A DNA stretch of 64,000 nt, from contig JACZJN010000109.1 of the NCBI GenBank assembly GCA_014860565.1, positions 1 to 64,000 of the forward strand, given 5' to 3'. The stretch's first letter is position 1; every line of letters starts with the position of its first letter. The notes below the pieces were generated by a model, which worked only from the letters and a program-made list of their open reading frames with translations, ran no database searches and was not told the DNA's origin. Below, piece by piece: positions 49,746 through 60,400 of this stretch. Origin of the DNA: Bacteroidota bacterium (GTDB lineage Bacteria; Bacteroidota; Ignavibacteria; SZUA-365). The position numbers were made by a program, and so were the translations under genes.

Positions 49746-52505
49746 ATGTCACCATCAGCGACCGTCCGTGCGCGTTCTTTCCTCATTCTTTTCGTGCTGC
49801 TGTGTTCTTCACAGCTTGCGGCACAACCGGATCTGAATTTCAAACGCATACGGCTCGCATGGCCCTATGTCGAGGTGTATTTCTCGGTGGGCTGCAATGG
49901 GGTGAAGAACTATTCACTGCAGCCTGGCGATGTTCGCCTGCTCGAGGATGGCCGGGTGATCGATGATTTCGGTATCTGGTGTCCCGATCCCACATCCCGT
50001 TGTCCGATAACCGTCGGGCTCGTGTTCGATGCAAGCGACAGCATGAAGGGCGAGGGTAACGAAGGGGCAAAGGCAGGCGGCGCCACGTTCATCGGCAACA
50101 TGGATAACAGCATCGACGAAGCCTGCGTCATCCATTTCAACCAGACGGTATGGACCTACCAGCAGATGACCACGGACACTGTGCTGCTGAAGTCGGCTGT
50201 GTCGCTGCTGCCGGCCACCGGTGCCACGGCGCTCTGGGATGCGATATGGAGGGCGCTGGCTATCGTGCAGAACAACGGACACAACCAATGCCGCGCGGTG
50301 ATCGTGCTGTCGGACGGGGATGACAACTCTTCGGTCAGCCATGGATTGCCCGACATCATATCGTTTGCCGTACGCTACAATATCCGCGTCTTCCCGATCG
50401 GCTATGGCGAAAACATTGCGGCCGACGATCTCCAGCAGCTCGCCGCTCTGACTGGTGGAGTGTATTATCAAACCCCGGATGCGAAGCAGCTGTCAGGCAT
50501 CTACCGGGAAATTTCAACGATTCTCTACGATTATTTCCAGGAATGCGTGGTCGATTATGATCCGCGCTGCGGCGATGAAATGCCTCATGAAGTGGAACTG
50601 CAGGTGAATGGAATCTGCGGTGGAAATGCCTCTATGAAGCGCGTCTATACCTCGCCAAGAGACAGCATGTCACTGAAAGTGAAAGAATTCGCACTGACGA
50701 ATGCGAGCGGTATGGGCGGGGGAGACATCCGCATGCCGATCGAGCTGCGTTCTCCTTTTTTCAAGGAACTGCTGTATCCGCTGAGCATTCGGATAGCATT
50801 CGACCGCACCCGGCTGAGGCTCGTCGGAGTGGAGACTCCTCCCGGGACCCTGCTTTTCGGAATGAAGCTTGATATTGCCGATCTGAGTGCCGGCGGAACG
50901 ATACGCATACCCGAATCCCGGGTCATCGAGGGGGCTGGGACACTCTGCTACGCCCTTTTGCGGTCAGTACTGCACGACAATGCCGCGGATTATCCGGTGC
51001 ATGTGGAAAGCGCCGTATTCGACAAAGGCTGCATCGTACCGCAATTTTCGGATGGTGTCATCCATGTCGGTGAGAGCATGGCTTTGATCGGTTGCGCGGT
51101 CCAGGCACCGGAGAGTGTGGCGTGGAACAGCACGGCGCATCGTTATGACACCGATCCGGTAATCCTGCATGCCGATATAGCTAACGGCGGCACCCTCCCT
51201 GCGGCGGGTGGCACCGTGATGCTGGACTATGATGCTGCTGTTTTTGAACTTCTGGACCCGCGGACTCCCGTTCAGACCGTCGATACGGTCCACGCGGGCG
51301 GACAGGCCAGCCTGCAATGGAAACTCCGGGTCAAACCGCAAGGAAGCGCCGTCACCGGCGACCTGTGTCTCCGCAGCGTATTCGACGCCGTCGAGGAAAC
51401 GCGATGCTGTGCTTCCGTCAGCATCCCTGCTGCAGGTATGCTCCTGCACTGCGCGGCAGAACTCCCCACGCTGAACTATAATGCAACCGCGAAGGCCTTC
51501 GTGCCGAATCCGTTTGACCTGACGTTTGAAGTAGCGAATGACGGCGTGATTAGCAGCGGAGCGCTGCGCGTGCTGCTGCAGCTGCCCGAGGGACTGTATA
51601 TTGAAAGCGGAGAACAATATGAAAAAATCCTGAATCCTTCGCCGCTCGCGCCCGGGTCGTCCGCTTCCTTGTCCTGGCGGCTGCGGTTGATATCGCCACT
51701 CGGCGGCGATCGGCTGCCGATCCGCTTCGAATTGCGTAATGACGGCGTTGTGTACCGCAGCTGCGAGGATACACTCGTGGTGCCCTGGATTCCGCCGGTG
51801 TTCGAGGGCACGATCATTGCCGACGGACCGATTACGTTTTGTCAGGACGACAGCGTGCGGCTTGATGCAGGGGAGGGATACACGGATTACCGCTGGAGCA
51901 GCGGCGAGAAAACACGATTCATAGTCGTGAGAAAAAGCGGTTTGTATTATGCGTCGGTGCGGGACACGCAAGGAAAGGTCGGACAGACCAAGGCCGTTCT
52001 CGTTACGGTCAATCCCCGACCCGGGAAACCTCTGATTACGCGAGAACACAATACGCTGGTAACGACCGCCAGTGGGATGCTGCAATGGTATCGCAATGGG
52101 ATTCCGATCCCGGGTGCCACCGGGAATACACTGCAGGCAGTGGAGACCGGTTCATATACGGTCGTGGCCCTGAATGCTTTCGGATGCAGCAGCGCGTCCG
52201 AGCCCTTTCTCCTCAACGTGCTGCCCGTGATTTCTCCACCCCATCCCTCGCAATTGAGCGTGTCTCTTTACCCTCACCCCGTGACATCGGAATTGCGCGT
52301 CAGGATCACGGGTGCCGGTGCCGACGGTTCCGTGCTGCTTCTCATTCATGATCTGTTGGGAAAGAAGGTGGGGCAATACAGCGTCGCGGTGAACACATCG
52401 GAAGGAGATTATTCCATCGATGTTTCCGCTCTGCGTCCCGGTTTGTATCTGCTGGCTGCCGTAGGACACGATCGGATTGCCACGGGCAGGTTCCTCCGCA
52501 GGTGA
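49746..52505 (+). CDS. VWA-domain exported protein with Ig-like and T9SS-type domains (3)
   Basis: A 919-residue exported protein with a signal peptide ending SSQLAAQ. VWA domain with MIDAS DASDS (Asp95) and RAVIVLSDGDDNSS. Several beta-sandwich modules follow (residues ~310-690), then an Ig-like/PKD-type pair (FCQDDSVRLDAGEGYTDYRW, LQWYRNGIPIPGATGNTLQ) and a C-terminal sorting-like domain (LSVSLYPHPVTSELRVRITG, ALRPGLYLLAAVG). Third VWA paralog in this region, separated from the first two by trmH and tRNA-Met on the opposite strand. Probably a cell-surface or secreted adhesion protein. Confidence 0.87.
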   Translation: MSPSATVRARSFLILFVLLCSSQLAAQPDLNFKRIRLAWPYVEVYFSVGCNGVKNYSLQPGDVRLLEDGRVIDDFGIWCPDPTSRCPITVGLVFDASDSMKGEGNEGAKAGGATFIGNMDNSIDEACVIHFNQTVWTYQQMTTDTVLLKSAVSLLPATGATALWDAIWRALAIVQNNGHNQCRAVIVLSDGDDNSSVSHGLPDIISFAVRYNIRVFPIGYGENIAADDLQQLAALTGGVYYQTPDAKQLSGIYREISTILYDYFQECVVDYDPRCGDEMPHEVELQVNGICGGNASMKRVYTSPRDSMSLKVKEFALTNASGMGGGDIRMPIELRSPFFKELLYPLSIRIAFDRTRLRLVGVETPPGTLLFGMKLDIADLSAGGTIRIPESRVIEGAGTLCYALLRSVLHDNAADYPVHVESAVFDKGCIVPQFSDGVIHVGESMALIGCAVQAPESVAWNSTAHRYDTDPVILHADIANGGTLPAAGGTVMLDYDAAVFELLDPRTPVQTVDTVHAGGQASLQWKLRVKPQGSAVTGDLCLRSVFDAVEETRCCASVSIPAAGMLLHCAAELPTLNYNATAKAFVPNPFDLTFEVANDGVISSGALRVLLQLPEGLYIESGEQYEKILNPSPLAPGSSASLSWRLRLISPLGGDRLPIRFELRNDGVVYRSCEDTLVVPWIPPVFEGTIIADGPITFCQDDSVRLDAGEGYTDYRWSSGEKTRFIVVRKSGLYYASVRDTQGKVGQTKAVLVTVNPRPGKPLITREHNTLVTTASGMLQWYRNGIPIPGATGNTLQAVETGSYTVVALNAFGCSSASEPFLLNVLPVISPPHPSQLSVSLYPHPVTSELRVRITGAGADGSVLLLIHDLLGKKVGQYSVAVNTSEGDYSIDVSALRPGLYLLAAVGHDRIATGRFLRR

Positions 52506-52523
52506 GCGTCAGGCACAGAAACA

Positions 52524-52561
52524 GAAAACCCCCGTTCCGCGGTTGCGGGACGGGGGTTTTC
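52524..52561. terminator. Bidirectional terminator between convergent exported-protein genes
   Basis: GAAAACCCCCGT and ACGGGGGTTTTC pair perfectly, with further pairs around a GGTT-type loop. A-rich and T-rich sides allow use from both strands. Confidence 0.92.
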
Positions 52562-52577
52562 GTTTGGGAGATGAGGT

Positions 52578-55500
52578 TTACTTCACGAGGCTCATCTTGC
52601 GGGACTGACTGAAGCTGCCCGCACTCATGCGATAGAAGTAGGTGCCGCTGTCAAGGTGCGCAGCATCCAGAGTCACCTGATAGGTGCCAGGATCCTGACG
52701 TCCGTTGACCAACGTCCCGACTTCGTTGCCAAGCATATCGTAGAGTTTGATGCTCACGAATTCAGACTTCGTGATCATGTACGTAATGCTCGTCGTCGGA
52801 TTGAACGGATTGGGATAGTTCTGACCAAGGGTGTACCCCGTCGGAGCAATATTGAGCCGGGAGACGGAAGTCACCTTCGGGCCGCCCGTATCGTAATCCC
52901 ACGCATCGTAGAATTTCGGATCGATGGATCCCCACTGGGTGCGGATCACCACTTCGTCCTGCGAATCGTCGATGTTGGCGATGTGGTTGTTGCCGAAGCC
53001 GCCCTCGTTGTCTCCGCCGTTGATACCGAACTTGTACTCCTGGCCAACGAATTTCTTCGAGCCAGTGCTGTCGGGGGCGTAGAAGAATACGGCGCTGTAA
53101 ATGGTGTCGCCGGCCATGGCATCGCCGTTGGTGCCGTCGTCATACATTTTCTTGGGCGCATCTTCACGGAGCGTCAGGCCCCATGTCGTCCAACCGCCCG
53201 TCGCCGGGCCATTCATCCATACACCATTGTTGGTGATGAAGTCAGTAGTCGTGACGTTGTCGACGCCCTGGATATCAGTCAGCGTGGAACCTGCCGCGAC
53301 CTGGTAGTATGCGGGACGGAGATCCAGTTCCCAGGTTACCTTCACGTTACGCGCAAGCACGCTGGTGTTGCGGAAGCGCGGCATGCGGTTGGGGCTGACC
53401 TGGCTGTCTTCGATGTCCATGAGTTCGTTGACGTCGTTCTCCGGCACGAAAGCACGGCGCTCTGCGAGCGGGTCCGCGGGATCCGAATCGAAGTTGTAGT
53501 AGGTCTCACGGATGTCCTGACCGTCTTTCTGCACGTAATACTGGTAATACACGGTCGAACCTTTCTTGAGAACGAGGGTTTCGGTACCAACATACGTATT
53601 CGTGAAACCCTGTTTGGTCAGGATGGTGCGGGTCGGGCTTGCGGCGTTGAGGTCGCGCGCCGTGCCGCTCCAGCCGGTCTGCACAAACAGCGTATCGCCC
53701 GTGCGGAAACCGCGCTCCTGGATGGCCTTGCTCATGTCGACGGTGTAGTTGACCGTCAAAGTGTCGCTGCCCTTGAAGGGCACCGGTGCCACGTTGTCAA
53801 ACCACGCCCACTGCATGGTGCGATCGGATTTCGCGGCGTCGATGGTGAAGCTGCGGTTGCTGATGCTTTCCCAGGTCTTGGGATCCGCATCCGGGTCATC
53901 GGAGCCGGCGATCACGAACTTGTATTCGATCACGTCGTTCTCGTTTACCTCATCCTTCGGAATCAGCACGAGACCGGAATAGAAGTTGCCGGCGGTGTAT
54001 TGACGGCTGCCGCCGTTTCCGTGCGGCTGTTCCTGGGTAAGGAAGTTGGTGTGCGCCCAGCTCAGGTTGCCGAGGTAATCAGGGTAGGCCGCGCCGCGGA
54101 CGCCGATTTTATCGGTCGCGGGGTTGAAGGCTTCCCAGCCCTGCATGTTAACACGCACCCAGATGGCAATGCTGTCCTGCTGCGGGGGATAGGGACGCCA
54201 GAACTGCTCCTGGCGGTCGGGTGAACCGTTGACGAACTGCACTGGAAGCGTGGCGGTGCCACTGGTCGTCTGCAGCACACGGTTGCCGCCCGGATCAGTG
54301 TCATTTTCCCAACCCCTGCTTGCGTTGTCGCCGACAGCATCCACCGCGTTGGTGAAGAACTTGTAGTTGACAGTGACATTCGCAGGGAATTCCACGGTGG
54401 CGGACCAGTAATCGCCGCCGATATTCGTCATCGTGACGCCGGTGTTCTCATCCCAGGTCAGCGGGGGAGTATCGCCGCGGATCTGGACGACGGCCTTGTC
54501 GGGCCACAGGGTGTCGGGCACGGTCGCCGTGTTCGCTATGATCGTGACTTTCATGACTTGCGGTTTGGGCATCATCAGATCGTAATCCCACGCATCGTAG
54601 AATTTCGGATCGATGGATCCCCACTGGGTGCGGATCGTCACATCGTCCTGCGAATCGTCAATGTTGGCGATGTGGTTGTTGCCGAAGCCGCCTTCATTGT
54701 CTCCGCCATAGATACCGAACTTGTACTCCTGGCCGATGAATTTCTTCGAGCCCGTGCTGTCGGCGGCATAGGCCAGCACAGCGGTGAAGATGCTGTCGCC
54801 GGCCACGGCGTCGCCGTTGGTGCCGTCGTCATACATTTTCTTGGGCATGTCCTCGCGGAGTTGGAGTCCCCATGTTGTCCATCCGCCGGTTGCCGGACCG
54901 TTCATCCAGGCACCTTGCGTGAGAATGGTCGCGGCATCGGTGACATTGTCCACGCCCTGGATATCCTTGAGGGTATCACCGGCGAGCACCTGGTAGATCG
55001 CCGGACGGAGGTCCAGTTCCCAGGTCACATTGACTGGACGCGAGAGCACGCTGGTGTTGCGGAAGCGCGGCATGCGGTTGGGGCTGACCTGACTGTCTTC
55101 GATGTCCATGAGTTCGTTGACGTCGTTTTCCGGCACGAAGGCACGGCGTTCCGCAAGCGGGTCCGCGGGATCCGAATCGAAGTTGAAGTAGGTCTCACGG
55201 ATGTCCTGACCGTCTTTCTGCACGTAATACTGATAATACACGGTCGAACCCTTCTTGAGGACGAGGGTTTCGGTACCAACATACGTATTCGTGAAGCCCT
55301 GTTTGGTCAGGACGGTGCGGGTCGGACTTGCGGCATTGAGGTCGCGTGCCGTGCCGCTCCAGCCGGTCTGTACAAACAGCGTATCGCCCGTACGGAAACC
55401 GCGCTCCTGGATGGCCTTGCTCATGTCGACGGTGTAGTTGACCGTCACAGTGTCGCTGCCCTTGAAGGGCACCGGTGCCACGTTGTCGAACCACGCCCAC

Positions 55501-56315
55501 TGCATGGTGCGGTCGGATTTCGCGGCGTCGATGGTGAAGCTGCGGTTGCTGATGCTTTCCCAGGTCTTGGGATCCGCATCCGGATCGTCGGAGCCGGCGA
55601 TCACGAACTTGTATTCGATCACGTCGTTCTCGTTTACCTCATCCTTCGGAATCAGCACGAGACCGGAATAGAAGTTGCCGGCGGTGTACTGACGGCTGCC
55701 GCCGTTTCCGTGCGGCTGTTCCTGGGTAAGGAAGTTGGTGTGCGCCCAGCTCAGGTTGCCGAGGTAATCAGGGTAGGCCGCGCCGCGAACGCCGATTTTA
55801 TCGGTCGCGGGGTTGAAGGCTTCCCAGCCCTGCATGTTGACACGCACCCAGACGGCGATGCTGTCGGTCTGCAGCGGCCATGGACGCCAGAACTGCTCCT
55901 GACGGTCGGGTGAACCGTTGACGAACTGGAGAGGAACGACGACATCCTGGTCGGTCGTGACGAGGACGCGGTTGCCGCCCGGATCGGTGTCATTTTCCCA
56001 ACCCTTGCTGGCGTTGTCGCCGACAGCGTCAACAGCATTGGTGAAAAACTTGTAATTGATGGTGGAATTGGCGGGAAACGCAACGGTTGCGGTCCAGTAA
56101 TCACCGCCGATATTTGTCATCGTGACACCGGTGGACTCGTCCCAGGTGAGCGGCGCGGTATCGCCGCGGATCTGGACGACGGCCTTGTCTGGCCACAGGG
56201 TGTCGGGCACGGTCGCCGTGTTCGCGATGATCGTGACGTTCACGGTCTGCGCCAGGGCAAAACCGCTCGTCATGAGCATCAAGAACATGGCGAGGAGCAA
56301 AGTGCCTTTTCTCAT
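52578..56315 (-). CDS. Secreted protein of two near-identical 563-residue halves plus T9SS domain
   Basis: A 1245-residue exported protein. Signal peptide MRKGTLLLAMFLMLMTSGFA, then unit A (~27-589) and unit B (~590-1152). Each begins VTIIANTATVPDTLWPDKAV, a beta-sandwich of starch-binding (CBM20/CBM48-like) appearance with YKFFTNAVDAVGDNASKGWE, and holds at least three more such domains (IEYKFVIAGSDDPDADPKTW, VYYQYYVQKDGQDIRETY, YKFGIYGGDNEGGFGNNH). A classical type IX sorting domain ends it (LGQNYPNPFNPTTSITYMI, LDSGTYFYRMSAGSFSQSRK). No catalytic domain is seen. It lies downstream of the second PorV/giant/receptor triad, same strand. Glycan binding is inferred. Confidence 0.88.
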   Translation of the reverse strand: MRKGTLLLAMFLMLMTSGFALAQTVNVTIIANTATVPDTLWPDKAVVQIRGDTAPLTWDESTGVTMTNIGGDYWTATVAFPANSTINYKFFTNAVDAVGDNASKGWENDTDPGGNRVLVTTDQDVVVPLQFVNGSPDRQEQFWRPWPLQTDSIAVWVRVNMQGWEAFNPATDKIGVRGAAYPDYLGNLSWAHTNFLTQEQPHGNGGSRQYTAGNFYSGLVLIPKDEVNENDVIEYKFVIAGSDDPDADPKTWESISNRSFTIDAAKSDRTMQWAWFDNVAPVPFKGSDTVTVNYTVDMSKAIQERGFRTGDTLFVQTGWSGTARDLNAASPTRTVLTKQGFTNTYVGTETLVLKKGSTVYYQYYVQKDGQDIRETYFNFDSDPADPLAERRAFVPENDVNELMDIEDSQVSPNRMPRFRNTSVLSRPVNVTWELDLRPAIYQVLAGDTLKDIQGVDNVTDAATILTQGAWMNGPATGGWTTWGLQLREDMPKKMYDDGTNGDAVAGDSIFTAVLAYAADSTGSKKFIGQEYKFGIYGGDNEGGFGNNHIANIDDSQDDVTIRTQWGSIDPKFYDAWDYDLMMPKPQVMKVTIIANTATVPDTLWPDKAVVQIRGDTPPLTWDENTGVTMTNIGGDYWSATVEFPANVTVNYKFFTNAVDAVGDNASRGWENDTDPGGNRVLQTTSGTATLPVQFVNGSPDRQEQFWRPYPPQQDSIAIWVRVNMQGWEAFNPATDKIGVRGAAYPDYLGNLSWAHTNFLTQEQPHGNGGSRQYTAGNFYSGLVLIPKDEVNENDVIEYKFVIAGSDDPDADPKTWESISNRSFTIDAAKSDRTMQWAWFDNVAPVPFKGSDTLTVNYTVDMSKAIQERGFRTGDTLFVQTGWSGTARDLNAASPTRTILTKQGFTNTYVGTETLVLKKGSTVYYQYYVQKDGQDIRETYYNFDSDPADPLAERRAFVPENDVNELMDIEDSQVSPNRMPRFRNTSVLARNVKVTWELDLRPAYYQVAAGSTLTDIQGVDNVTTTDFITNNGVWMNGPATGGWTTWGLTLREDAPKKMYDDGTNGDAMAGDTIYSAVFFYAPDSTGSKKFVGQEYKFGINGGDNEGGFGNNHIANIDDSQDEVVIRTQWGSIDPKFYDAWDYDTGGPKVTSVSRLNIAPTGYTLGQNYPNPFNPTTSITYMITKSEFVSIKLYDMLGNEVGTLVNGRQDPGTYQVTLDAAHLDSGTYFYRMSAGSFSQSRKMSLVK
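52860..56237 (-). repeat. 1689-bp intragenic tandem duplication
   Basis: Unit A covers 56237-54549 and unit B 54548-52860, with a constant offset of 1689 bases (563 codons) and no frame change. Long stretches, such as 53540-54120 against 55230-55810, are almost identical at nucleotide level; divergence concentrates near the middle and the ends of each unit. Confidence 0.93.
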
Positions 56316-56362
56316 ACATAACCTCCGGAAAATGGTGAGTGTGTAATGCGAAAAAAAGTCCG

Positions 56363-57394
56363 TTAAAAATCGACTGCGAGGCTGATGGTCTGCACGCTCT
56401 TGAAGATGCCGAAGTCCTGGTACGTATAGTCCAGCGCGGCGGCAGTCGAGCCGAAGAGCGGATAATGCAGTCCAAAACCGGCGGTCAGGCCTTCCTCCGT
56501 TCCGTCGAGGAAGAGTGCTTTCCAGCCGGCGCGCACAAAGAGGATGCTGCGGAAGCTGAATTCACCGCCGATGTTTACGTGTTCGTTGTTGTCGTTGGGA
56601 CGAACCGCATCAGCGGAAATCGTCGCCGTGAAAAGATCGCTGCGCTGGAGATCGTAGGAAATTCCGGCGCGGAAGAAAAGGGGCAGATCCCAGGAATCCG
56701 TTTTCAGATTGGCGACAATGGTCTCATTGTTACCGGTGTTTTCCGGATCGAGATCGATCCTGCGCGTGAGATCCTTGCCGTCGAGCTGCATGTCGCCGCC
56801 GAAGTTCGAGAGCACGGCTCCAAGGCGCAGGCCGTCAAACGGCGTGCGGAATATCAGACCGACATCGAAGGCGATGGTCGACGCGCTTTCGTTCCAGATC
56901 TGCTGCGTGATGTACTTGAAGCTTCCGCCGATGGAGAAACGGTCGGTGAGATTGCGGGAGTAGGTGATGGTGAACGCCAGGTCCTGCGCGGTCCAGCGTT
57001 CGCCGGTGCCTTCCGGCATGGTTACCGTATTGACGTCTTCCTCTCCATAATCGAGCTGCGTCAGACTGATGCCCACCGCGTTATCCGCATCGAGTGCGAG
57101 AGTGAGGCCAACCCAGTTGAAATCGGTCTGCACAAGCCAGGACGTATGTGAGGCCATGACCTGGCTGTGGCCGACGCGAGCGAGCGCGCCGGGATTCCAG
57201 TACATCGCGCTGGCGTCGTCGCTGAGTGCAACGAACGCACCGCCCATCGCCATGGCACGGGGACCCACGCCGATGCCGAGGAACGGCGCTGCGGTCGTAC
57301 CGACTTTGCTCTGTGCCAGCAATACCGCAGGGGCGGCGAACAGTGTCGCGCACAGCAGCGAGGCAGACAGAACGGATCGTAGCAGGGTGTTCAT
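56363..57394 (-). CDS. PorV/PorQ-family outer-membrane barrel (second copy)
   Basis: A 343-residue paralog of the barrel at 17698-18753. Signal peptide ends PAVLLAQ. The family hallmark is GVGPRAMAMGGAFVALSDDA followed by AMYWNPGALARVG. Barrel strands continue to the C-terminal QTISLAVDF. It begins 18 bases after the giant-protein stop and is followed by the duplicated CBM-like secreted protein, so one transcript could give a T9SS-type cargo and its PorV-like partner. Role in cargo delivery is inferred from PorV. Confidence 0.86.
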   Translation of the reverse strand: MNTLLRSVLSASLLCATLFAAPAVLLAQSKVGTTAAPFLGIGVGPRAMAMGGAFVALSDDASAMYWNPGALARVGHSQVMASHTSWLVQTDFNWVGLTLALDADNAVGISLTQLDYGEEDVNTVTMPEGTGERWTAQDLAFTITYSRNLTDRFSIGGSFKYITQQIWNESASTIAFDVGLIFRTPFDGLRLGAVLSNFGGDMQLDGKDLTRRIDLDPENTGNNETIVANLKTDSWDLPLFFRAGISYDLQRSDLFTATISADAVRPNDNNEHVNIGGEFSFRSILFVRAGWKALFLDGTEEGLTAGFGLHYPLFGSTAAALDYTYQDFGIFKSVQTISLAVDF

Positions 57395-57412
57395 AAGCTC
57401 TCCGTGTTCTGG

Positions 57413-60400
57413 CTATTTGATGATGGCGATCTTGCCGGATTTCTCGCCCGCGGGCGATTCCAGCACATAGAAATACACGCCATAGGCGATATCGAGATTT
57501 TCCTTCGATTTCAGATTCCAGGTCACGGTCCCATCATCGATGGAGCTTTCGTGACGAAGCGTTATGACGTGTTCGCCGCGCGCGGTAAAAATGCTGATTT
57601 TCGACTGCGCGGGTACATGGATGAAATCGATCTTGCGGTCGCCTCGCCCGGTGGTAATGCCCGGGGGCAGCGGTGATTCGTGTGTGCTGGCGGAGACATA
57701 CGGATTCGGCACCACACGTACGCGGCTGAGCTGATCGCGCGCCAGGCCGTCGTCAACCTCCGGGAGGGAGGGCACGAAGTCGTATACATCCCCGTTGCGG
57801 AATGGCTTCGTGGTATTGAGTACCACCTTATCGCCATCGGTGAACGTGAAGACGCTGTCGCTCGGGACGCTCGGACGATTCTCGAACGCCATGATCCAGG
57901 TGAAGAACGGGTCGCCGCTGCGTTTCAGATCGAACAGCGCGAGTTGATCCGTTTTCGAGAGCTTGCCGTTCCCATCCGTGTCGACAAAAATAAACGGGAT
58001 TTTGTGATTCTCCGTCACGTTGAACACCGTGAAATTGACCGGCAGGGCGGGGGAACCGTAAAGCGCCGCGGACGTGTCGATGATCGAGGAGGAGAAACGG
58101 ATCTCGTAATCGGAAGGATACCGCGCGCCGCGGAGCGTGTCGCCCGGCGCGAGGAGAATGTCGGTCGTCGCGAAGGTGTAAATCATGCTCTTCGAGCCGG
58201 TGTTGAATCCCGATGTGGAATCCACGAGACGAATCTGCCAATCATTGCGGAAGTTCAGCTGCAGGCCGTCGAAAATATCCGAGTCGATCGCCTCGGTGAC
58301 GTAGGGGCTGTTGAGAATGTACGGACTGCGGTACACCGGGAAATACGTATAGAGGATCTCATATTCTCCTGACAAGCTGCCGGGCGCAGCCGGACGGATA
58401 TCGCCTCGGCGCGCATCGACGTGGTAGCGCGAAGGATCCACCGGACCCGAGGAGTTTTTCACCAGCACATCCGCTGTGTTGATATTCTGATGCGGAAGCT
58501 TCGTCGGGAGCGTGTCCTGCACCGTGAAGCGATAGCTTTGCTGGGTTTTATTGAGCACGGTATACGTGGTCGTGATTTGCGCCAACTCCTGGAAATCTTC
58601 CTGATCGATCTTTCCGTCGTTGTCGTTGTCGACCTCGTCAGACATCACATCCTGGAACGTGACCTGATAAGTATTCGCCTCGAGGCGCAGCGGATCGATC
58701 GCCTCGTAGCTCAAATCGCCCGTTGCGACGGATTGGCTCGAAGTGATCCGCACGCCGTTGAGGGGAGCGACGTACCCGGCCACCGGCGCATTCGGAACAA
58801 CCACGGCGGTATTCACGTCGATTTCCGGTGCTCCGGTCGCGGTCAGGCGAATGCGCTTGGAATTCTCCGCGGGGAAAATGTCGGTAAGTTCGTTCCCACG
58901 ATCGTAGGCGACGATCGCGTAGTAGTACGTGCGTCCGTTCTCCACGTCGTGATCAACGAAGGAATGTTCCAGGCCGGAGTTGTTGCCGAGATTGAACGAG
59001 CGTCCGGAAACGGTTTCGAACAACGCGGGGCTGGGACGAAAATATCCCTGGATACCGTTCTTCAGATCGTACTGGGCGATGGGCTTGAACCCGACCACGT
59101 TCCCGTCGGCATCGGTGACCTTGGCGGCATCGATGAAATTCGGGTCCGTTGCCTTGTAGATGCGATACCCTTCAAAATCGAATTCCTTGAGGACGGGATC
59201 ATACGAGCGCTCGGATTTGCGGTCCCAGTACAGCGTCACTTCACCGTCGCCCGGCACCGCGGTGAGCGTGGGCTTGTCGGGTGCGACCGGGAAGCGGTAG
59301 TTGCTGTTGTAGATCTTCTGCACGGTTTCGCGGTGCTTCAGCAGATCCTGCAGATCAGTGTCGAAGCCGCCCTGCCCGCCGCCGTATACAAGGGCAAGAG
59401 AGAAGCGCTCGATATTGCCGGCGAGAAGCGGGAAGTGCCCCGATCCGTAGATGAAGTCGCCGTCTTCGCCGCGCTGGGGACGGTTGTTGATGATGGATTT
59501 CGGTACATCGAAGAAACCGGGAGCCATGCGCTTCCAGAGCTCTTCGTCATCGGCGAGGGTGATATCGCTGGCGGGAGTAAAATATTGGAAGGACGTCAGT
59601 CCGATCTGATCGCTTTCATCCACGTCGGTTTTATCGATATTGGGCTCGCCCGGGAGGCCGGTGTCAAAACCGCCGAATTCGTAGCCGGAGGTTGGGGTAC
59701 CGTCACCTTCACCGTAGTCATTGGTCCCCGCCACACCGTCGCGGCCCATGTCGTCGAAATCCACGTTCCAGTCGCCATCGTTGTCGATGAGGTCGTTGCG
59801 TTTTTCATCGAGCATTGCATCGGTATTTCCGCTTCCCGTAACGTAATTCGCATATCGCACCGGGCGCAGCAGGTCGATAAGGACATTGCCCTGCGTGTCG
59901 CGCTTGACCTGGCGGAAATGGAGGAAATAATTCTCATCGATCACGCCGTCGAGATCGTTGTCGATCCCGTCATACGCATTCGGGTTGACGATGCTGTTCC
60001 CCTGTGCATCAGTAATGATGTTGCCTTCGGCAAGACGTGTGACGCCCGGTTCGATAAGGACATCGAGGCCGCGCGTGGAGATCGTGGTCGTGCTGGTGCC
60101 GATCTGCATAGTGCTGCGGACATAATTGTCATCGATCACTACCACCGTCATGCCGGTGTTGATGCGCGTGGAGTCGAAGCTTTCGGGCGTGAAAAGGGGA
60201 GCCGAAGCGCCGAAGCCGACGTCGTTGTCGTTGTCGATGCCGTCAAACGGATTGCCGGGACTCTCGAGGAACGCGTAGCCGACCACTCCCACCGGACCGA
60301 CCCAGCTTGGATTTCGGCTGTTGTTGTCGGGATAGTCGCCGGTGTAGGTAAGGTCGAGGCTGACCTCGAAAAAGGAAAAGTCGTCGTCGTATTCCTGCGG

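Noticed and set aside
52656-55913. Two antisense open frames (~520 and ~450 codons) that resemble each other
   Set aside because: They mirror the duplicated halves of the real minus-strand gene; similarity is a by-product of the duplication.
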